10,163 bases of DNA from the NCBI GenBank assembly GCA_031290295.1, contig JAITNT010000115.1:1-10163 (forward strand), written 5' to 3'. The notes beneath the pieces are model-generated. The model had not been told where the DNA came from. It saw nothing but the letters and a program-made list of their open reading frames with translations, and did no database searches. Every line of letters starts with the position of its first letter. The stretch's first letter is position 1. Below, piece after piece: positions 5,301 to 10,163 of this stretch. The position numbers and the translations under genes were made by a program. The DNA comes from Clostridiales bacterium (lineage in GTDB: Bacteria > Bacillota > Clostridia > Christensenellales > DUVY01).

Positions 5301-7576
5301 TGGCGAAGAACACAAAAAATGTAATGTCAAAAGGTCGCCGCGCCGCCTTGACTATCGTATTGTCCGTTGTTGCGGCGGGCATAGCTCTTGTATGTATCGC
5401 GGTACTGGTTTCCTTTTTTGAGCATATCAACGACTTTTCGATAAGCGACGTTTCGTTCGCCGACGGTACGGCGTGGCTTATTTGGTTAGGCGTTTGCCTT
5501 GCGGGCGGCGCGCTCATTGGCTATGAATACTTTCGCATCGGTCGCCGGGTGTTGAAGGTAAACAAGGATTTGGAGAATTCGCATTGGTTGACAAGACAAG
5601 AGATAAAGCAAAACGCGGGGCTTACGGTTACTAAATTTTCAAGGCTCGGCGACACACCGGACGGCGTCCCGATTACGGCGAAGCTCAAAGGCTCGGACAT
5701 CGATATTATTCTTGCGAAGCCCACGCATACTCTTGTTCTCGGCACTACCGGTTCCGGCAAAACTACTACCTTTGTAGATCCTACCGTTGAGATACTCGCG
5801 CGCTGCAAGACGAAGCCGTCCATGGTCATTACCGACCCGAAAGGCGAGCTGTACATGCACCACGCCGGCAGCTTGAAAAAGCAGGGCTACCGCATATGGC
5901 TAATCGATTTAACCGATCCGTTCCACTCCACGCGGTGGAATCCGTTTCACGATGTTTGGCTGAAAACCGACCGCATCGCTAACGCCAAAGGCGAATTCCA
6001 GCGCGGAAAGTACTGTTTTGACGGGACTACGTATTCTACGTTCAAGGAAGCCGAGCGGGAATTGGCGGTATTCGTTCAACGGCTTACGTCGGAAATCTAC
6101 ATTGACCTTCAAGACCTTACCTACACGATTTGTCCGGTAGACAATACGCACGATCCGGGGTGGCAAAAAGGCGCGCGGGATCTTATTTTTGCGCTTGCGC
6201 TCGGGTTCTGGGAGGACGTGCGCGACGGGTACATGAGCCGCACGCAGTTTAATCTTTTTAATCTGTTCGCTGCCGTTTCCAAATATTGCGTCGGCGATTG
6301 CGAGCAGTTGAAAGAGTTCTTTTCCCTGCGCGATGAGTTTTCGCGGACGCGCGCGTTATCGAATACGGTGCTTGTGTCGCAGGACAAAACGTTAACGTCC
6401 TATCTCGGCGACGTGAATCAGTACCTGGCATGGATGGCCGATGTCGGTATTTCCGCCTTGACGAGCGGAAACGACGTGGATTTCGGCGATTTTGACGAGG
6501 AGCCTACCGCGCTGTTTTTTAAGATACCCGACCATAAGGAAAACCGTCATAAGCTCGTGACGTTGTTTATTATGCAGATGTACAAGGCGTTAGTTGACAA
6601 GGCGGAGGATAACAAAACCCGTAAAAAGCTTAAGGACGCGGAGCTTTTGCGCAGCACGTACTTCATATTGGACGAGTTCGGGAATATGCCGAAGTTTAAT
6701 AACATCGGCAATATCTTTACCGTAGGGCGCAGCCGCAAGATATGGATGCTGCCGATAATTCAAGATTTTATGCAGCTCGATACTAAATACGGCAAGGAGA
6801 CGGCGGAGATAATTAAGTCAAGCAGCCCGATAAAAATCTTTATACAGGCTTCCGATCAAAAAACAACGGAAGAGTTCTCGCAGCTGTGCGGAAAACACAA
6901 GGTAAGAAATATCAGTTATTCAGAGAGCAAAAACCGAGACGTGACGGTTTCCACGCGCGCGGAGGAAAGGCCGCTTATATATCCGTCGGAGCTTCGGACG
7001 TTAAACGATGCGGCCGCCGGACGCATGGGCGAGGCGGTCGTTATCGCCGCCGGGCGCGACCCGGTACGCGCAACCTATACCCCGATATTTGTTGCAAAGG
7101 TCGTCTACGGGAACGAGGACACGGCGGAGGAAGCGCGCCCGGCGATTATCTTTGAGGAAAGCGACTACTATTACGACATTTCCAAACGCAACGCATTTGC
7201 GAAGAATGCAAAGGCGGAAGATGACTTTGAGGATTTTGCCGCTGACGAAGCAAGCTTTAATCGGGAAGGAGAGGAAGGGGACGACGGCGCGGCGGCTGTC
7301 AAGGCCGAGACAAAGCGGCTTTTTCTCGAAATAGAGCGCGTTATTTCCTCAAAGCTCAAGCGGCTGCTAAAGCAAGAGGACTACACCGCGCTGATGTCGC
7401 TCGGCTATTACGACCGGCTCGCTATGCTTGAGCGTTTAATTGACCGCGCCGTCGATAACAGAAACAATATACTGCTGTTTGAGCTGATGTACGTCAAACA
7501 GTTTCTATACGACCGAAGCCCGGCGGGGGCGTTGGTTTTAGGACAACAGGAGGCAACTTATTATGAAAAACGTTAG
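5300..7576 (+). CDS. virD4: VirD4/TraG-family type IV coupling protein
   Basis: 758 residues from ATG 5300, with GGGAGG (5286-5291) eight bases upstream. It is an inner-membrane ATPase that links the relaxase-DNA complex to the type IV secretion channel. Two membrane segments lie at about 15-40 and 57-78, then the motor domain: Walker A GTTGSGKT (148-155) and Walker B FILDEFG (455-461) followed by NMPKFNNIGNIFTVGRS, as in VirD4-like proteins of clostridial Tn1549-type elements. VITDPKGELY and the later SELRTLNDAAAGRMGEAVV also fit the family. After the ATPase comes a very acidic linker (about 640-670, EDDFEDFAADEASF and more Glu/Asp) and a helical C-terminal tail, probably for substrate or relaxase recognition. 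A GAACACAA copy spans codons 3 to 6. The gene overlaps the relaxase by one base and the next gene by 14 bases. All key ATPase residues are present. Confidence 0.93.
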   Translation: MAKNTKNVMSKGRRAALTIVLSVVAAGIALVCIAVLVSFFEHINDFSISDVSFADGTAWLIWLGVCLAGGALIGYEYFRIGRRVLKVNKDLENSHWLTRQEIKQNAGLTVTKFSRLGDTPDGVPITAKLKGSDIDIILAKPTHTLVLGTTGSGKTTTFVDPTVEILARCKTKPSMVITDPKGELYMHHAGSLKKQGYRIWLIDLTDPFHSTRWNPFHDVWLKTDRIANAKGEFQRGKYCFDGTTYSTFKEAERELAVFVQRLTSEIYIDLQDLTYTICPVDNTHDPGWQKGARDLIFALALGFWEDVRDGYMSRTQFNLFNLFAAVSKYCVGDCEQLKEFFSLRDEFSRTRALSNTVLVSQDKTLTSYLGDVNQYLAWMADVGISALTSGNDVDFGDFDEEPTALFFKIPDHKENRHKLVTLFIMQMYKALVDKAEDNKTRKKLKDAELLRSTYFILDEFGNMPKFNNIGNIFTVGRSRKIWMLPIIQDFMQLDTKYGKETAEIIKSSSPIKIFIQASDQKTTEEFSQLCGKHKVRNISYSESKNRDVTVSTRAEERPLIYPSELRTLNDAAAGRMGEAVVIAAGRDPVRATYTPIFVAKVVYGNEDTAEEARPAIIFEESDYYYDISKRNAFAKNAKAEDDFEDFAADEASFNREGEEGDDGAAAVKAETKRLFLEIERVISSKLKRLLKQEDYTALMSLGYYDRLAMLERLIDRAVDNRNNILLFELMYVKQFLYDRSPAGALVLGQQEATYYEKR

Positions 7577-10163
7577 AAGATTAAAGCTTCTGCAAAAAGC
7601 GCTATTACTCATTGTGCTCTTAGGCATAGCTATTGCGGGTTTAATATTTGCGGGGATTCCGAAACGGGCAAGCGCTATTGTTATTGTCGCGCCCGGGTCG
7701 GGAAAAGATTTGAAAGTAACTATATCCGTTTGCTATCCCGGAGACGGCCCTTCGTACGAGTCAAGATATTCGAGCAGCGATGTCAATGCCTCCCTGTTTT
7801 ATGTCGGAAGCAAGGATAATATCGTTATATCATTAGACGGGGACGGAGGCATAATCGAGCATGTCGGGTTCAAATGGTTCTACGGTGACGATACAGGCGT
7901 GGTGGGTGATGCCAACGCGGCTTTTACGGATAAGACTACAAAAATATGGAAGGTGTCCGATTGGTTAACCGGCGCACACGTACACGACATACTGGCTATT
8001 CAATGCTATTATCTAAGCGATTTGTTCGGTACGACTACGGAAGCGAGATACTATTTCAATTTTAAGATTGATTCTACCGCGCCCGCCGTATCCATGAGCA
8101 ACGAATATTATAATGCGAACGATAGCACCTACTATATTAAAAATGCGCAAACGATGACCTTTTCGGATTCGGAGTCCGGCTTTTCACGTTCCGAAATCAA
8201 AAAAAACAGCGAAGCTTCGGTTACCTCTCCCGCCTCGGCATATACGTTTTCGTCGAGCGGAACATATACCGTTACGGTTATCGATAGGGTCGATAATAAA
8301 AGCGTCTACACCGTAAAATACGACGATCAGCTGCCGACGGGTAAATTCACAAACAGCTCCGCCGTGGAAATTGCGGACTATACAAGAGACCCTTTTCGCT
8401 TTGTGTTTTCCGACATAGGCGACAGCGGGGTGAAAACGTCAACGCTTACGCGCCCCGGTCAAGCGCCGGAAGATTATACAAGCGGATATATTCAACAAAA
8501 CGCAGCCGACGGGCGGTACACCTTTACCGTCACCGATTATGCGAATAACGTCCTCATAAAGTCGATTGTTTTTGACACCGAAACGCCGGAGGGAGTCTTT
8601 GAAAACGCACAGCTGCTACCGGCAAGTGCGGAATACTATGCACGCACGGATCAAACGGCGCGGTTCTCATGGACGGCGGCGACCCCGTCGGAAGCTCCGG
8701 TATCGGCGACGCTAGACGGGCAAAGCTATGCGAGCGGAACGGCTATTACTGCTGCCGGGCGGCATGCCGTCGTCATAAGGGACGCGGTAAATCACTCCAG
8801 AACCTATTATCTTACAATCGATAAGACCCTGCCGACCGGTAGGTTTACCGATTATTACGGCGTTGAGCTTAGCTTATATACAAGCGACGATTTTCGATTC
8901 GTGTTTTCGGACAGCGGCGGCAGCGGGCTGAAATCGGGGACGCTTATGCGCCCCGGCGAGGAAGCGAAAGACTATACCGCCTATACAAATATATCCGCAA
9001 GCTCCGGCGACGGTCTTTACGTCTTTACGGTTGAGGATTATGCCGGGAACGTCTTGACAAAGAGCATAGTATTAGATACGACCGCGCCGGCAGGCGTGTT
9101 CGACAAGGCGCAGCTTCTGCCGAATAAGACAGACGAATATTATGCTAAGAGCACGGATACGGCGCGGTTCTCATGGACGGCGGCGACACCGTCGGAAGCC
9201 CCGGTATCGGTTACGCTCGATGAACAAAGCTACGCGATTAATACGCCTATTGCCGGGGCAGGGCGGCATACCGTCGTTATAAGCGACGGCGCGGGCAATA
9301 AAACGACGTATTATCTCATAATAGATAAAACCGCGCCTACGGGCAGAATTACCGACAATTCGGGAGCGGAGCTTGAAGCGTACACTAGAGGGAGTTTCCG
9401 TTTCACGTTTTCGGACAGCGGCGGCAGCGGGCTGAAATCAGCGACGCTTACGCGCCCCGGTCAGGCTCCGGAAGATTATACCGCCTATACAAACATATCC
9501 GCAAGCTCCGGCGACGGTCTTTACGTCTTTACGGTTGAGGACTACGCCGGTAACGTCTTTTCACGGAGTATAACGCTTGACATCACCGCGCCGACGGCAA
9601 TAGTAAAAAATGCTGCCGGGAATTCTGTTACAGACTACATAAACGCCGCGTTTAGGCTGTTCGGCGAGGATATTACGTCTCCGGTGACATGCCAAATCAA
9701 AACGCCCGGCGGGGCGTGGACTGCGCATACCGCGGGAACATATATAGATCCCGCTTCCGGCGACGGTCTTTATGAATTTAGGGTTACGGACGACGCCGGA
9801 AATACCTCGACCGTAAATATCACGCTCGATACGGTGACACCGGAAATAACGCTTAATCCGAACACATCGATATATAACAAGCAGATTATTTTTACGGCGA
9901 GCGACATTAATTTTTCGGGAATATATTACCGCAACGGCGGCGGCGCATACTCTTTCACGTCGGCTAAGTCGTATACCGTAGCGGCGACGTCGGCTAATAA
10001 TGCGGCGTGGAGCTTCTATGCCGCAGACGCCGCGGGCAATAATTCTGCGGTAAGGACGATAATCCTTGACACGGTAGCGGCCGTTCACGGCAGCTTACCC
10101 GAATACACGAAAGATAATATTACGTTCGCGCCGACAGACCTGAACGGGATTGCGGAGACGTAC
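7563..10163 (+). CDS. Secreted Ig-like repeat protein, partial (open at window end)
   Basis: ATG 7563 follows AGGAGG (7548-7553) with a 9-base spacer. The frame stays open for 867 codons to the window edge, so the C-terminus and any cell-wall anchor are not visible. The N-terminus is a signal peptide: basic start (MKNVRRLKLLQK), hydrophobic core about 13-32, and AXA site ASA (36-38). Residues about 40-175 are a non-repeated domain with HVGFKWFYGDD. The rest is a chain of beta-rich bacterial Ig-like repeats with recurring phrases ITVEDYAGNV, DTTAPTG, FSDSGGSG and TARFSWTAATPSEAPV. Families of this type are extracellular adhesins or stalks. The start lies inside the VirD4-like gene (14-base overlap), so it belongs to the transfer operon; a role in contacting recipient cells is an inference. 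It could also be cargo acting on the host cell surface. Only two cysteines are seen in the N-terminal domain. Confidence 0.8.
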   Translation, partial: MKNVRRLKLLQKALLLIVLLGIAIAGLIFAGIPKRASAIVIVAPGSGKDLKVTISVCYPGDGPSYESRYSSSDVNASLFYVGSKDNIVISLDGDGGIIEHVGFKWFYGDDTGVVGDANAAFTDKTTKIWKVSDWLTGAHVHDILAIQCYYLSDLFGTTTEARYYFNFKIDSTAPAVSMSNEYYNANDSTYYIKNAQTMTFSDSESGFSRSEIKKNSEASVTSPASAYTFSSSGTYTVTVIDRVDNKSVYTVKYDDQLPTGKFTNSSAVEIADYTRDPFRFVFSDIGDSGVKTSTLTRPGQAPEDYTSGYIQQNAADGRYTFTVTDYANNVLIKSIVFDTETPEGVFENAQLLPASAEYYARTDQTARFSWTAATPSEAPVSATLDGQSYASGTAITAAGRHAVVIRDAVNHSRTYYLTIDKTLPTGRFTDYYGVELSLYTSDDFRFVFSDSGGSGLKSGTLMRPGEEAKDYTAYTNISASSGDGLYVFTVEDYAGNVLTKSIVLDTTAPAGVFDKAQLLPNKTDEYYAKSTDTARFSWTAATPSEAPVSVTLDEQSYAINTPIAGAGRHTVVISDGAGNKTTYYLIIDKTAPTGRITDNSGAELEAYTRGSFRFTFSDSGGSGLKSATLTRPGQAPEDYTAYTNISASSGDGLYVFTVEDYAGNVFSRSITLDITAPTAIVKNAAGNSVTDYINAAFRLFGEDITSPVTCQIKTPGGAWTAHTAGTYIDPASGDGLYEFRVTDDAGNTSTVNITLDTVTPEITLNPNTSIYNKQIIFTASDINFSGIYYRNGGGAYSFTSAKSYTVAATSANNAAWSFYAADAAGNNSAVRTIILDTVAAVHGSLPEYTKDNITFAPTDLNGIAETY
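8394..9600 (+). repeat. Tandem Ig-like modules of about 166-168 codons
   Basis: Copies begin at 8394, 8892 and 9396, each with FRFxFSD. The first period is 498 bp and the second 504 bp; the third copy is only the first half, up to about 9600. Each full unit has two sub-domains: FSDxGxSGxK...DYAxNVLxKSI, then ARFSWTAATPSEAPVS...AGRHxVVI...IDKTxPTGR. Copies two and three are almost identical in DNA over about 8977-9057 and 9481-9561. The segments at 8661 and 9165 are also nearly identical, while copy one has diverged more in its first half. Confidence 0.85.

Noticed and set aside
9561..10088. 175-codon minus-strand frame
   Set aside because: It is a shadow of the Ig-like gene. Its Arg/Tyr/Ile-rich sequence reflects the codon use of the opposite strand.

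Overview
This window looks like the replication, mobilization and coupling segment of an integrative or conjugative element from a clostridial Firmicute. The evidence is the gene content (a plasmid-type initiator tail, an ArdC/primase polyvalent protein, a MobL-type relaxase and a VirD4-like ATPase), purine-rich Shine-Dalgarno sites, and tightly coupled genes all on the + strand. I see no rRNA, tRNA, CRISPR array or transposase. The host genus cannot be read from the sequence.

Layout. Positions 1-195 are the C-terminal end of a helix-turn-helix protein that resembles plasmid or ICE replication initiators. Positions 196-582 hold no convincing long gene but are dense in signals: a 15-bp-stem hairpin directly after the stop, three copies of a 10-bp element spaced exactly 24 bp apart, a near-consensus promoter (262-290), three copies of a 9-bp operator-like sequence, and a perfect 20-bp palindrome inside a short leader-like reading frame. 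A 52-residue acidic small protein (583-741) overlaps the start of an 816-residue polyvalent protein (731-3181). That protein carries, in order, an ArdC-like ssDNA-binding domain, a zincin peptidase with HELSH, a MutS domain I-like module, an NrS-1-like primase-polymerase domain and a C-terminal helical domain.

Positions 3182-3505 form a structured intergenic region with GC-rich hairpins and nested inverted repeats, the best oriT candidate in the window. It leads into a compact transfer operon: a ribbon-helix-helix MobC-like accessory protein (3506-3952), a MobL-type relaxase (3954-5300), a VirD4/TraG coupling protein (5300-7576), and a secreted protein with Ig-like repeats that starts inside the coupling-protein gene (7563) and is still open at the window end.

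Putative working model: the initiator and primase maintain or replicate the excised element. The ArdC and peptidase domains act on incoming or host factors during establishment. The MobC-like protein and relaxase form the relaxosome at the inverted repeats, VirD4 docks the nucleoprotein to the secretion channel, and the Ig-like protein may contact the recipient surface.

The most unusual signal is the 8-mer GAACACAA. It occurs seven times on the two strands, about 0.3 being expected by chance. The copies sit at gene boundaries or in interdomain linkers, including an in-frame pair of 16-bp direct repeats flanking the MutS-like module.
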